A stretch of DNA of 64,000 nt from Bryum argenteum (Eukaryota > Streptophyta > Bryopsida > Bryales > Bryaceae). Shown piece after piece: positions 1 to 11,625 of the stretch. The DNA lies in the NCBI GenBank assembly GCA_037043015.1, contig CM073322.1, positions 27,556,364-27,620,363 on the forward strand. Reading direction: 5' to 3'. Within the stretch, counting starts at the first letter, position 1. The number at the start of each line of letters is the position of its first letter. A program made the position numbers and the translations under genes. The notes below the pieces were generated by a model, which ran no database searches, was not told the DNA's origin, and saw only the letters and a program-made list of their open reading frames with translations.

Positions 1-2
1 TG

Positions 3-3000
3 GAAGACACGGCTTACGACCTCGGGTACACTACCCTGGAAACAACCCAGTTGGTCCTCCGCATGGCTGACCAATCCCGGGTAGCCCCGGTGGGGAGGCT
101 TTCCAGGGTTCCCACCATCATAGGGGGAGTTACCTACCCCCTGAACTTTGTCATTATCCGGGTAGCAACCGGGCGACCTTTCGGGATGCTTCTGGGTCGG
201 CCCTGGCTCTACATAGCCCGGGTAATAGTGGACTGGGGCGAGAAAGAATTCCGGGTCGGAAAGAGGCCAACCCTCATCATCCCCTGGATGCATTCTGCCC
301 ACGAAGGCGAGACATACGAATCTGACGGCTACACCACAGGGTGGTCGGACACAGAGGAATCCAACACGCAGGCCAGCTACTTGGTGAGCGAATTCTCCGG
401 CTTGGTAGAGCGGGACTTTGAATTCCCGGATTCAGTGACGGAGGAAGGGCGAGAGCTTGCTGCAGATGAGGAGGTTGAGGATAGGGCGGAGATGGACGAC
501 AGATCCCTTGGGGAAACCTGCGTAGCCCTATCCGAGAAATGGATACGTAAACAGCTTGCCGACCCCGCTGGACAACCCTGTCGACTCACGGCGGAAGGAG
601 TCATCCCCTGGGGAAACCTGGGAATAACCCCTGAAGAGGCCGAACCCGAGCAGGTTAAAGGCATCGTGTCCCCTAAGGATTTTGAGGAGATCGAGGCTAA
701 ACCCGGAAAGAAGTTTTTCCTGGGCAAGACCCTGACTGCCCGGGAAAAGGGCGAGTACAGCACCCTGCTAACCGGGTTTGCCGATGTGTTCGCCTGGGCA
801 CCTGCAGACCTCCGAGGTATTCCGCCGCAGCTAGGAGAGCACCAAATCGATCTGGTGGAAGGAGTTAGCCCGGTTCGCCAGCGACAGTACCGGCTTAACC
901 CGAAATACTCCCTGATGGTGAAGGAGGAGATTGACCGGCTACTGGAGGCCGGATTCATCTACCCGGTTAACAACACGGAGTGGGTGTCCCCGATTGTGGT
1001 GGTGCCGAAGAAGACCGGGGCGGACGGGAAGGTGAAGATCCGGGTTTGCCAGGACTTCCGTAAGCTCAACGCCGCCACCAAGAAGGATTACTTCCCGCTC
1101 CCGTTTACCGACATAATCCTGGATCATGTGGCCGGACAGGAGCTTTACAGTTTCCTGAACGGGTTCTCCGGGTACAACCAGGTCTCCATCCGAGAAAGTG
1201 ACTAGCTTAAAACGACTTTCACTACGGAATGGGGGACCTACGCGTTCAACCGGATGCCGTTCGGGTTGTGTAACGCCCCGGGCACCTTCCAGCGGCTCAT
1301 GATGGATATCTTCAAGGACTTTCTCCGGCATTTCCTAGAAGTATTCATTGATGATTTCGCAGTGTTCGGAAAGCGGGAGAATCACCTGGAGCACTTGCGG
1401 AAAACCTTCCAGCGCTGTAGGGAGACCAACCTCAAACTTTATCCCGGGAAATGTTTTTTCGGAATGGAGACCGGGTTGCTACTCGGGCACGTGGTGAGCC
1501 GGAGAGGACTGCAGGTGGATACGGACAAGGTCAGTGCTATCCTGACACTAGCCCCACCGCGGACGGTTAAGGAGGTTCGCGGGTTCCTGGGATGCGTGGG
1601 ATATTACCGGCGCTTCTTCGACGGATATGCCCGGAAGGCTGCCCCGTTAACGGCCTTGCTGAAAAATGATGAGCCCTTCCTGTGGAAACCGGAGAGGCAA
1701 GCCGCTTTCGAGGACCTGAAGCAGCAGCTAACCCGGGCACCTATCCTGGCACCTCCGGATTGGACCCGGGAATTCCATGTTACCCTGGACGCCTCGGGGT
1801 GGTGCCTAGGAGCCATCCTGTGGCAGCCGGATGAGCAGAAGAGGGAGAGGCCTATCTACTACGCCAGCCGACAAATGAGTTCAGCAGAGAGGAATTACAC
1901 CACCACCGAACGCGAGGCCCTGGCTGTAGTCTATGCCTGTAAGAAGTTCCGGCATTACCTCCTCGGCTATCGGGTGATCTTTCATACGGATCATGACTCG
2001 CTCAAGTACCTGGTGAACAAGCCGGACCTCTCTGGACGGATAGCCCGGTGGATACTCCTGTTACAAGAGTTTACCTACGAGGTTGTCGTCAAACCGGGTA
2101 GGGCAAATGCCAATGCCGATTACTTGTCCAGGATGCGAGGCGAGCCGGCCCTGGAAGACATTTCCTCCCTGTTCCCCGACGAATTCCCGGATAGCCAGGA
2201 TAGGCAGGACGTTGCTGTGCTGCAAGTGGAAAGCGAGGCACTTTCCGAATTCCAGGAGATCCGGGATTACCTCCTGACCCAGCGCTACCCCGCGGGCATG
2301 AACCGGGAAGAAAAGAGCGTCTTCCAACACCGCGTGGCTCCATACACTCTGATCAACGGAGTCCTGTTTCGGATGGGAGCCGATGACAGGCTGCGCCGGT
2401 GTTTGGAACCCGGAGAGCGGAGGCAGGTGATGGAGGCCTTACACGCGGGAGATTCCGGAGGGCACCTAGCCGCCATGAGTACGGTTAACCGTATTAAGAG
2501 TGCGGGGTATTGGTGGCCCTTCCTAATCCGGGATGTCCGGCAATACGTCCAGCGCTGCGACCAATGCCAACGGACAGGACAACCGGGTTTCAGGAACCAC
2601 TGGCCCCTGACTCCGATTTTTCCCCTGGCCCCTTTTGTAAAATGGGGAATCGACTTTGTCGGTCCGATCGCCCCCATTACCAAAAACCGGAAGCGCTACA
2701 TCATACTCGCGACCGATTACGCCACGAAGTGGGTAGAAGCCCGGGCAACCCGGGGGAACGATGCCAGGACAGCAGCGTCATTCCTGTTCGAGGAGATCAT
2801 GATGCGGTTCGGCCATCCCCTGGCACTGGTCAGTGACCGGGGAGCGCACTTCATCAATGATGTCATCGAGGACATCACCACCAAGTATGCGATCCGGCAC
2901 CGCAAGACAACCCCGTACAATCCCAAAGCCAATGGTCAGACAGAGCGGTCAAATGGTACCATCGGCAAAATGCTCAACAAGATGGTATCCGCGCATAAGA

Positions 3001-3560
3001 CCGATTGGGATAGGAAATTGGCCTCCGCAGTTCACGCGTACAACACGGCGGAGAAAACAACCACCGGAAAGACCCCATACTTCATGGTCTTCGGTCAGGA
3101 AGCCATTCACGGAGTTGAGCTTGCGGTAGAGACTCACCGGGTTATGGCTACAAGGCTCGGACAGGAGGGAGACGACAAACCGGAGAGGTTACAAGCCATC
3201 GACGCCTTGGAGGAGGGCCGAGCAGAAGGAATAAGTCGAAACCGGGCAGTTCAGGAAGATCGGAAAAAGAAGTATGATGCGAGGCTTCCAGGGGACCATG
3301 GAATCCGAGAGGGCGGGCTAGTACTCCTGTACGACAGCCGCCATCAGAACTTTCCGGGTAAGCTACACACCCGCTGGATGGGCCCTTACCGGGTAGCCCA
3401 AGTGTTTCCCAACGGATCCCTCCAGTTGGAGGATTTACAGGGTAACCGCATGGATACGCGCGTGAACGGGTCGAGGGTGAAACAGTACCACCCGGAGGAG
3501 TTAACGGATGAGGAGGTTCTATCAGGGGAGGACGAACCCCCACAGCACGAATCCGAGTAA
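3..3560 (+). pseudogene. pol: Ty3/Gypsy pol polyprotein (PR-RT-RNaseH-INT), 5' truncated, one in-frame stop
   Basis: The frame is open from the window start to a TAA at 3558-3560 except for one TAG at 1203-1205 in the RT domain; there is no frameshift. Seen in order: the C-terminal half of a retropepsin-like protease (LLGRPWL near 205-225; its catalytic Asp is outside the window), an acidic linker, RT from about 840 with the catalytic box FIDD at about 1344-1355, RNase H from about 1770 (TLDASG, later TDHDS), the integrase HHCC finger (about 2440-2575, ending CDQC), the integrase DDE core (GIDFVGP, SDRGAHF, NGQTERSNG) and a C-terminal GPY/F-type module (WMGPYRV near 3376). The stop makes this copy probably unable to give full-length Pol. 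It could be read through or be a recent mutation, since the rest of the frame is intact. Confidence 0.93.
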
Positions 3561-4436
3561 CTGCGATTCCGGGGGGGGCTGAGTGTTCGCGAGGACGCTC
3601 ACAGATGAAAAAGGGGTAATGTCAAACCTCATTTTTTTGTTTTTGCCCCAATGTGGTCCGGATAGTACTTAGTAGTAGTTAAATAGAATCAATAACGCCT
3701 TGGTAATCACCTATCCGGGTAAAAACCGGGTAGGGTTAGCCTAGCCAGGGACCGACCTGCCCGGGGACATCCTAAAGCTTAGTAGGCAGGATAGGATAGC
3801 GAAAGTTCTAACCCGCCTTTTGCTTCCTAATCTTTTCTTTTGAAACCCGGGCACGGACTCACCGTACCTTGTCCGACCACTGAGTGCCCGGGTAGGGCTT
3901 AACCGACTGGTCCCGGGTCTGCCTCAAACCGGGAAGGCATAAAATGACCCGGGATGCCCCGATCGGGCATGTACCAACCGGGTATGAGAGACCCGGGTAC
4001 GATCTGCCCGGGCATGACCCGAACGGTCAGCGTCCGACCAGCCATGGTCCGGCCCGGTTATGGCCGGCCCGGCTATGGCCCGGCCGATCATAACCTAACC
4101 GGTTATTACTCGGCCGGTTATCAATGGCCGGGGAAGCCGCCGGGTACAAGGACGGGCCGGGCGGTAGAACCACCGGCGGCGCCGACAGTCCCGGGCTGAC
4201 AAGCCCGTGATTAAGGCCGCGCCGCCAAAAGGGTACCGCCACCTCCCCCCACTCCTTTTTGTCGTTAATGGCACGGGGATGGCCGTTGTCCTTCTTTTTG
4301 ATTTCCCCCCTCCCCCATTCTCTCCTCCTCGTTTTTCGTGCACCATTGCCGACCGTGCTGCTTCCCCGATTCTCGCACGAACTTGTACACGCGGCCGCCC
4401 TGCACACCATAGCCCGGAGAGGAGGAGTACGGAGCC
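3561..4436 (+). other. Non-coding spacer between pol and ORF-A
   Basis: No convincing gene. An eight-G run at 3571-3578 looks like a polypurine tract but is not next to an LTR that could be matched. From about 3700 to 4200 the spacer is crowded with CCGGGTA, CCGGTTA and CCCGGGCA words, a degenerate GC-rich repeat. The segment ACCACCGGCGGC near 4170 recurs at about 21109 upstream of the other ORF-A copy, so part of this leader is shared between ORF-A family members. It may hold a promoter or splice acceptor for ORF-A. Confidence 0.5.
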
Positions 4437-5798
4437 ATGGCCGGGGAGAGAGCTTCGCGGGTGAGGAGCAAGATTATCCAGGCTGGCATCCCAATAGCGG
4501 TGGATGCCAGGGCGCAGTTGGTGCAGGACTTGACGCGGATGGGGTGTGTGGGATTGTACTGGATGCCCTGGAATGTGGAGGATGCAGGGATCATCGAGGA
4601 GGCCGTGTCCGGACAGGATCCACCGACTTTCGCCGACAACCCTGTCCGGGCCAAGCCGCACTTTTGGCAGGAGGCGTGCTGGAGGGTGACGTATGGCTTT
4701 CCGGATTCCTCCACCGGGTACATCCAGGTGAGGAACGACCCCTCCCTCGGAGGAATGTTCCACAATCCCGCGCATGAGCACGACGGCTACCGGGTAGAGG
4801 ATTGCGCAAATGCTCGGGAGCGGCGTCTGCTGAGGTTCCTGGCACCGATCCTCAACCCGGAGAAGCCACAGTTTGTGTCGAACCGACTCCTGAAGGCAAT
4901 CATGGAGTCCTACCTGGGACGGAAGCGCGTAGGATGGGGGCACATCCTCGAGGAGGTGGTCGTCCGGGCCTCGAAGAAGGCTACCAGTGTGAAGGGCTGT
5001 CCCCTGGCACAGTACGTATACCACCTGTACGCGCATTACGAATGCCTCAATCCGGGTGAGATCACCCTTCTCAGGATGCTCATGGAGGGCAGACAGGACA
5101 TGTTTCCCGGGGAGCAGATCCCCGAGGTGGGAGTCTCTGCTGCGGCCAAGCTGCTCCCCAGGATGCCCGCCCCCGGAGCAGGGGCACTCCCGCCTCCTCC
5201 ACCTCCTGCACCACCCGGACCGCCGGGCCCAGGAGAGCAGAGGCCGCGAAGAACAGGAGATGAGGCACCCCGGCCAGGAGATGGAGGAGCGCCAGGACCT
5301 GGTGCAGGAGGAGCAGCCATCCTCCGGCAGAGGGAGGTCGCTCCACTATCCCGCCCGGAGGGAGCCACTACACCCCGGCCAGCCACCAGCCACCGGATGG
5401 CAACCCGGAGTGGAGCTGCAACCGGGTCAAGCCACCAGAGCCCGATCCTACCCGGCCTGGAGGAGAGCTCCCCAGTAGCCATGGCAACCCCTCCGACCTC
5501 TGCAAACGCCTCCCCACCACCTCTCAGACCGGTGCAGGGAAACGACAGTGACGGAGAGGAGCTCCCCGTCCTACACCGGAGAAAATCCGGACGGGTACTA
5601 AGGTTTGTAGAGGCAGAGGCTTCCTCTCCCCCGGTAAGGCAGGAAGTAGCTGTTGTAGCACAACCAGGAGAGGCCGAGGCGGAAGGAGCACCCCTTCGAG
5701 GAGATCCTACCCCGGAAGCACCTACTCCGACCCGGGGAGTACAGGCCGAGAGCATACCGCCGGACTTCTTCTCCCAGCGCATACGATCCGGTAGGTGA
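4437..5798 (+). CDS. Retrotransposon accessory ORF-A (putative plant transposon protein)
   Basis: 453-residue ORF starting at an ATG in GAGCCATGG context. The N-terminal ~220 residues are a folded-looking domain: RLLRFLAPIL, LLKAIMESYLG, VGWGHILEEVV and GCPLAQYVYHLY. The same landmarks recur in the ORF at 21403-22980, so this is a conserved family. The pattern (helical domain, CPLA then LY) recalls the plant transposon protein domain found in Gypsy accessory ORFs; that assignment is tentative. The C-terminal half is low-complexity, rich in Pro, Gly, Arg and Glu. It ends in a 4-nt overlap with ORF-B (GTGA, 5795-5798). Function unknown; a structural or nucleic-acid-binding role is possible. Confidence 0.75.
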   Translation: MAGERASRVRSKIIQAGIPIAVDARAQLVQDLTRMGCVGLYWMPWNVEDAGIIEEAVSGQDPPTFADNPVRAKPHFWQEACWRVTYGFPDSSTGYIQVRNDPSLGGMFHNPAHEHDGYRVEDCANARERRLLRFLAPILNPEKPQFVSNRLLKAIMESYLGRKRVGWGHILEEVVVRASKKATSVKGCPLAQYVYHLYAHYECLNPGEITLLRMLMEGRQDMFPGEQIPEVGVSAAAKLLPRMPAPGAGALPPPPPPAPPGPPGPGEQRPRRTGDEAPRPGDGGAPGPGAGGAAILRQREVAPLSRPEGATTPRPATSHRMATRSGAATGSSHQSPILPGLEESSPVAMATPPTSANASPPPLRPVQGNDSDGEELPVLHRRKSGRVLRFVEAEASSPPVRQEVAVVAQPGEAEAEGAPLRGDPTPEAPTPTRGVQAESIPPDFFSQRIRSGR

Positions 5799-7493
5799 CA
5801 CAATGCCCCCGCCACCGCAGGGAAATTGAGTGGGGAGATCCAACTTACGCCAAGAAGAGGAGGGCAGACCTCCCCACCGAGAGTCCTCGACCCCGGGTTC
5901 GGAGGAAACTTACCCGCCCCAGGGAGGACATTGCCGCGATCCCTGCTACTTCCCCTACTGTCCGGGCCGAGCCCCTCGAACCAGTCGTCAGGGCTATTCC
6001 GGCCATACAACGACCCACCTCGCCCGGGGAAGGAGAAGCCCGGAGGAAAGGTAAAAGGGTGATGGAGGAGGCCTCCGACTCGGAGGAGGAGGGGGCGACT
6101 GGACAGTACTCTCCTGTCCCCACTACCCGGGCACAAGGAGAGACGGCACCGGGCAACACCGACCGGTTACCCGGGTGGGAGGATTTCACCCCGCGGAGGC
6201 AGGAGATCGACCTACACCTCCCGGTACCCCCATTCCGGATAACGGAGGAACACCCCTTGCAACCGATCGCCCACGCTTTGCACGTATGCACGCAGGAGCA
6301 TCTGCAAATGCATAAGGCCTTGCGCGGGATATCGGTGGCTCTCCGGATCGCCAGTGGAGCGGTACCCGACATGGTGCGGGAGCTAGTCCAGGAGAATGCG
6401 GCAGCCCGGGCCAGTAGCAACGAGGGGTCCCTCATCATCCTTCGGCAAGCCCGGGAAATTCAGCAGTTGGAGGAGGAACTGTCTAAGCAGCAGGGGTACA
6501 CTCGACAGCACCTTTTCGGGCTCAGGAGATTCCTGTATGCACCCGGAGAGGCACAAACAAAGGCTCACCGCCGACGCCCAATTCCAGGCATCGGGATCGG
6601 ACCTCCCAACCCGGATGGCGGCATACATGAAGAAGGCCGCAGAGAGGATGGAAGGAGCCCTCCAGGAGATGAGGGCCCTCATCGGGGAAATGGCTAAGGC
6701 TTTTCCCGGAGAAGCACCCCCACCGGAGGTAGTGGAAAACCCTCCTACCCAGGTAGCATCTGAGTCGGTGGAGGCTGCCCGGGCAGAGGAAGAGGAGTCT
6801 GCCGACCCCGTAGCTATGGAGGAGCCGGCCCTGCCCACGAACTTGAGCCCGGAGAAGACCCCTGGAGAGACAGGGTCTTTGCACCCCCTCGGCAAGGACA
6901 TTCCGGAGAGTGCTGAGGCGAGCCTTGAGGGCATGCCCCCAGTCGAAGAAGAGGTTTCCCGGGTAGTCAAGGGGGGTATTTCCCGGGCAGTGGAGGAGGT
7001 TTCTCGAACAGCAGAGGAGGATACCCGGGTAAGGAATCCCTCTCCCATTCCCCCGGACCGGACCGTGGACCCCGACAGCAGGAGTCCTATCCCTGCCACG
7101 GAGGCCACGATCCAACCAGGACCGGAAGGGGAAACCGATACCCGGCAACCCGGACTAGGCGTAGAGAGGCCGCAGACACCCCCCTGCCCGGATTCAGTCG
7201 TCCCATCGGAGCCTTCTGACCACGGGGCCCTCCCCGAGAAGGCACTGCCCGCGGAGATCATCCCCCTCATCCCCGAGGACTTGATCGAGGTCCCGGAGAT
7301 CGGGGAGTCACTCCCGGACACCTCAGCCCCGATGCCTTCAGGAGACACTGAGATCCTTGGGAGTGAAGATACCGCCCCAACACTCCAGGAGGCCGGGGAA
7401 CGAAGAAGAGGAGGTCAATTCCCAACCCGGGTTGGGAATGCCGGAGGTCGGCGCCTCCGAGACTGCCGAGGCTGCGAGGTCGGAGGAGCGTGA
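5795..7493 (+). pseudogene. Retrotransposon accessory ORF-B, copy 1, frameshifted
   Basis: The frame begins at a GTG inside the ORF-A stop; the homologous site at 22977 is an ATG, so GTG is probably a decayed start. The protein has a Pro/Arg-rich acidic N-terminus, a conserved segment (FRITEEHPLQPIAHALHV), a probable coiled coil (REIQQLEEELSKQQ near 6450-6500) and a segment RMAAYMKKAAERM. Against the copy at 8651-10460 it lacks two net bases near 6565, which shifts the frame from the 5795 frame to the one open to 7493. A further shift near 7395 changes the acidic tail. The long Glu/Pro-rich C-terminus looks disordered. Function unknown; a coiled-coil assembly protein is one possibility. Confidence 0.7.
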
Positions 7494-7585
7494 CAGGAAG
7501 AACTAGGACCGAGATGGGTGTTGGCGGATACATCTGACCGGGAGGGTTAGGTTAGATTTGTATGCCTTTATTGCGAGTAGGGGAA

Positions 7586-8650
7586 TGACGGCGTTAGGGT
7601 GTCAGAGGTTAGATTTAGAAAGATTCCCTGGTATGGGGTTTTGTCCTCTTCTGGAATGCCAGGGAGGATCCGCTACATAGTCGAGGGAAGGATACTCCCT
7701 CAGGGTCTTTTTGTGATTTTGCAATACCCTAATCCAGTGCAAGTACGCCTCTTTCTCATTTTCCCTCGTGTGTGTGTGTGGGTGTGGGTTTGTGCAAACT
7801 TTCTTGTTTGCCTGTCTTGTCTCCTGGGTCGGGGTGTTTGCCGAGTTCAGAGGACCCTTGCTGTCCGGGCAAGAGGTAACGGTTCCGTCTTTGAGCGGAG
7901 AGTAGTGAGGAGAGTAGAGAAGCTGACAGGAGAGGAGTGCGGCCGATGAACGGCACTTCTCACTGAGGGCACCGATTCGGCCTATCCGTGCAAAGATTCG
8001 GGATTACGGCGGCCGGAAGGGATTCCTCGCCGCTTAACCGACTCCCGAGGCCGCACTCGGTTGAGTCCCCCGGATTCTTGAAGTCCGGGTAGGGTCAAGT
8101 TAGTGTTTAGGTGATAGTGGTGAACTCCGGGTCGATCGCCACCTCCCGATCCGAGAACCGGAATCCACTACCCGGGTAGTGAGTTTTGATAACCGGACCA
8201 TAGGAGAACCGGATACCGACCTTTGTGACATGCGCGTGGATCTAGAGTCCGGGCGTAGAGGGAAGTATAAGGGAAGTTCCTAACAGGGTAAGGAGAGAGA
8301 ATGTCTTGGTGACCTTTCCGGTCACGTTAATCAATGTGGTCTAACCCCTCCACTTATCTAAATCCGGGGAAACCCCTCTGAGGTGAATACAGAGGCTAAA
8401 CTAAACCACAAAGACTAAAATCCCCTCCTTTCTCCTGTCCGGGTAGCTTCTTCCAGGACAGGATACGGGGTACGGGGGTGATAGGACAGGACCCGGATAG
8501 CACAAATCCGGGTTAGCTAACTGGTGGAAATTGTTTTTCTTGCACTTCACAAGATCTCCGTGGAACGAATACTCGGGTTCTTGTTTGAGAAACCTCTTTT
8601 ACCGCGAAAAAGGGTTATCCGGGCACGAATCGGAAAAGCACGTTACGACA
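7586..8650 (+). repeat. Long terminal repeat A (TGACGG...CGACA)
   Basis: A 1065-bp block beginning TGACGGCGTTAG and ending CGTTACGACA that recurs with moderate divergence at 10543-11625. Both copies start just after a purine-rich stretch (AGTAGGGGAA here, AGTAGGAGAA in the other), as expected of a polypurine tract followed by a 3' LTR, and both have TG...CA ends. It includes a short TG-rich simple repeat near 7765 and a TATA-like GTATAAGGG near 8266. The sequence immediately after 8650 does not resemble a tRNA primer-binding site, so this LTR is not acting as a normal 5' LTR for what follows. Confidence 0.82.
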
Positions 8651-10460
8651 GACGTACCCACTGAGGTACTCCTCCTGGCAGATAGCCCGGCAGAGGGTCC
8701 CGGACAGCCTCCAGCCACGGGAGAGATAGAGTGGGGAGACCCGCAGTATGCAAAGAAGAGGAAGGCGGACCTCCCCGCCGAGAGCCCTCGGCCGCGAGTC
8801 CGGAGAAAGCTCACTAAACTCCGGACAGACACTTCACCAACTCCGGCCGCCTCTCCTGTTACCCGGGCCAATCCCCTCGAACCGGTGGTTCGAGCAATTC
8901 CGGCAGTTCATCGGGCCTCACCTTCCGGGGAGGGAGAAATCCGAAGGAAGGGGAAGAGGGTGCTAGAGGAGTCCTCTGAGTCTGAGGAAGGGGAGATCAC
9001 CGCACCACATTCGCCTGCCCATGCTACCCGGGTACACGCTGAGGCGGCACCCTCCAGTGCTACCCGGTTGCCAGGGTGGGACGACTTCACCCCGCGGAGG
9101 CCGGAGTTCGATCCCAGCCTCCCTATACCCCCATTCCGGATAACAGAGGAGCACCCCCTTCAGCCAATTGCACATGCTCTGCATGTATGCGCGCAGGAGC
9201 ACCTCCAGATGCACAAGGCCCTGCGCGGCATATCAGTGGCACTTCGAACCGGCCAAGTGGAGCGGTACCCCGACATGGTGAGGGATTTAGTCCGCGAAAA
9301 TGTTGCAGCCCGGGCAAGTATCAGTGAGGGATCCCTCATCATCCTGCGCCAGGCCCGGGAAATTAAGCAGCTGGAGGAGGAGTTGACCAAGCAGCAGGGG
9401 TACGCTCGGCAGCATCTTTTCGGACTCAGGAGGTTCCTGTATGCACCCGGAGAGGCACAGCTGAAGGCCCAGCTGCTCGACGCCTTATTCCAGGCCTCAG
9501 GATCGGACCTCCCAACCCGGATGGCGGCGTACATGAAGAAGGCTGCAGAAAGGATGGAGGGGGCTCTCCAGGAGATGAGAGACCTCATCGGGGAGATGGC
9601 CCGGACTTTTCCCGGGGAGGCACCTCCCCTTGCAGTTATAGAAGATACTCCCACCCAGGGCAACCCCGAAGCGACCGAGGAGGCCAGGGCCGAGGAGGAA
9701 GAGCCCATCGACCCCGCGGCAATGGAGGAACCGGTTCCGCCCATGAGCCTGAGCCCGGAAAAGACCTCGAGGGAGACAGGGACCTCGCACCCCCTCAGCA
9801 GCGACGTACCGGAGAGCACCGAGGCATGTCTGAAGGGGGAGGCTTCCCGGGTAGTCGAAGAGGAGGCTCCCCGGGTAGTCGAGGCAGAGGCTCCCCGGGT
9901 AGTCGAGGCAGAGGCTCCCCGGGTAGTCGAGGCAGAGGCTCCCCGGGTAGTCGAGGCAGTTCCCCGGATAGTAGAGGAGATTTCCCGGGTAGTGGAGGAG
10001 GATACCCGGGTAAGGAATCTCTCCCCCGTTCCACCGGTCCGGACTGAGGACCCCGAGCACAGGAGTCCTCTTCCTGCCCAAGAGGCCACAATCCAACCAG
10101 GACCGGAGGGGGAGGCCGATACCCGGCCAACCGGATCCAGAATCGAGGAGTCGCAGTGCCCATTGTCCGGGTTTAACCAACCCGGTGGAGCCCTCTGACG
10201 GCGAGGCCCTCCCAGGGAAGGTACTGATCTCGGATGTCGCCCCCCTCATTCCCGAGGACTTGGTCGATGTCCCGGAGATTAGAGAGGCACATCCGGACAC
10301 CTCAGCCCCGATGCCTTCAGGGGATACTGAAATCCTCGGGAGCGGAGGGACCACCCCAATACTCCAGGATACCGCGAACGAGGAAGAGGAGGTCACCTCC
10401 CAACCCGGGTTGGGAGCGCAGGAGATCGAGACCGCCGAGACTGCCGGAGCTGCGAGGTAA
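8651..10460 (+). pseudogene. Retrotransposon accessory ORF-B, copy 2, frameshifted near its 3' end
   Basis: Diverged duplicate of the ORF at 5795-7493; clear similarity starts near 8725 (EWGDPQYAKKRKADLP) and runs through FRITEEHPLQPIAHALHV, the coiled coil, the RMAAYMKKAAERM segment and the Pro/Glu-rich tail. It is open from inside the LTR to 10198, then shifts frame near 10180 to continue to a TAA at 10458-10460. The two ORF-B copies are broken at different places, so each lesion arose after they separated. There is no ATG at its start and no ORF-A upstream: the copy is joined directly to the LTR end at 8650. Confidence 0.72.
9835..9965 (+). repeat. 24-bp in-frame tandem repeat (VVEAEAPR units)
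   Basis: About four head-to-tail copies of a 24-bp unit built on GAGGCTCCCCGGGTAGTCGA, coding for VVEAEAPR repeats inside ORF-B copy 2. Copy 1 has only a diverged, shorter version of this region (about 6940-7020), so the array expanded after the duplication. The unit keeps the frame because 24 is divisible by three. Confidence 0.88.
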
Positions 10461-10542
10461 GGCGAGCGCCGGATGGGTTACTGACGGAGGCATCTGGTCG
10501 AGGATTAGGTTGGATTTTGGTGCCTTTATGGCAGTAGGAGAA

Positions 10543-11625
10543 TGACGGCGTTAGACTGGCAAAGGCTGGATTTAGAAAGATTCCCTGGCACAGGATTTTG
10601 TCCTCTCTGGGATGCCAGGGAGGATCTGCTACTTAGCCGAGGGGAGGATACTCCCTCGGGGTCTTTTTTTGTGATTTTGCCATACCCTAATCTAGTGCAA
10701 GTACGCCTCTTTCTCACTTCCCTCGTGTGTGCTCGTGTGTGATTGCGTGTGTCGGATTGTGCATCTTTCTCGTTCTTCCTGTCTTGTCTCAGAGGGTCGG
10801 GGTGTGTGCGAGTTCAAAGGACCCTTCTTTGTCCGGGCAAGAGGTAACGGTTCCGTCCTTGAACGGAGAGGAGTGAGGAGAGTAGAGAAGCTGGTAGGAG
10901 AGGAGTGCGGCCAACGAACGGCACCTCTCACTTAGGGCTCGGTTTAGCCTGTCCGTGCAGCATTCAGGATTACGGCGGCCAGGAAGGGATTCCGGCCGCC
11001 TAACCGACTCCCGAGGCCGCACTCGGTTGAGTCCCCCTGGATTGCTGAAGTCCGGATAGGAGGGTCGGTGTATAAGTGATAGCGGTGAACTCCGGGTCAG
11101 TCGCACCACCCCCAGTCCAGTAACCCGGAATCCACTAACCCGGGTAGTGAGTTGAGATAACCGGACCATAGGAGAACCGGATACCAAACTTTGTGACATG
11201 CGTGTGGATCTATAGTCCGGGCGTAGAGGGAGGTATAAGGGAAGTTCCTAACAGGGTAAGGAGAGAGAGAGAGTCTCGGTGACCTTTCCGGTCACGTTAA
11301 TCAACGGGAGAAGTGGCCTAATCCCCCCACTTATCTAAGACCGGGAAAACCCCTCTGAGGAGAATACAGAGGTTAAACTAAACCACAAAGACTAAACCCG
11401 CCCCTTTTCCTGTCCGGGCAGCTGTTTCCAGGACAGGATATAGGGTACAGGGGCGATAGGACAGTACCCGGATAGCACCAATCCGGGTTTGCTAACAGGT
11501 GGAAATTGTTGTTCTTGCACTTCCCAGGATCTCCGTGGAACGAACACTCGGGTTCTTGTTTGGGAAACCTCTTTTACCGCGAAAAAGGGTTATCCGGGCA
11601 CGAATCGGAAAAGCACGTTACGACA
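10543..11625 (+). repeat. Long terminal repeat B
   Basis: A 1083-bp diverged copy of 7586-8650 with the same TGACGGCGTTAG start and CGTTACGACA end. It follows ORF-B copy 2 after a purine-rich stretch. GC-rich sequence stops at 11625 and AT-rich sequence begins, so 11625 is taken as the right end of the retrotransposon. The visible differences from LTR A are numerous enough that these two LTRs are unlikely to be the product of one recent insertion. Confidence 0.82.

Larger units (their letters stand above)
1..11625 (+). mobile_element. Ty3/Gypsy LTR retrotransposon, 3' part, with accessory ORFs and duplicated ORF-B/LTR end
   Basis: The order protease, reverse transcriptase, RNase H, integrase is that of Ty3/Gypsy elements. 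The 5' LTR, gag and the protease active site lie left of the window. After integrase come two extra sense ORFs (A 4437-5798, B 5795-7493), an LTR (7586-8650), a second ORF-B (to 10460) and a second LTR (10543-11625). Extra coding sequence between integrase and the 3' LTR is known from plant Tat-type Gypsy lineages; placing this element there is an inference. Base composition is GC-rich, with many CCCGGGTA-like words, unlike the AT-rich DNA that starts right after 11625. No target-site duplication can be tested because the 5' end is missing. Confidence 0.85.

Noticed and set aside
3580..4436. LTR starting at TGAGTG after the G run at 3571
   Set aside because: No second copy of this block is in the window and no matching CA end was found, whereas a real LTR pair exists at 7586 and 10543.
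4095..6136. Long minus-strand frames opposite ORF-A (up to 366 codons)
   Set aside because: Shadow frames of a GC-rich Pro/Gly/Arg-coding strand; no conserved domain, and the opposing frame is not kept in the 21403-22980 homologue.
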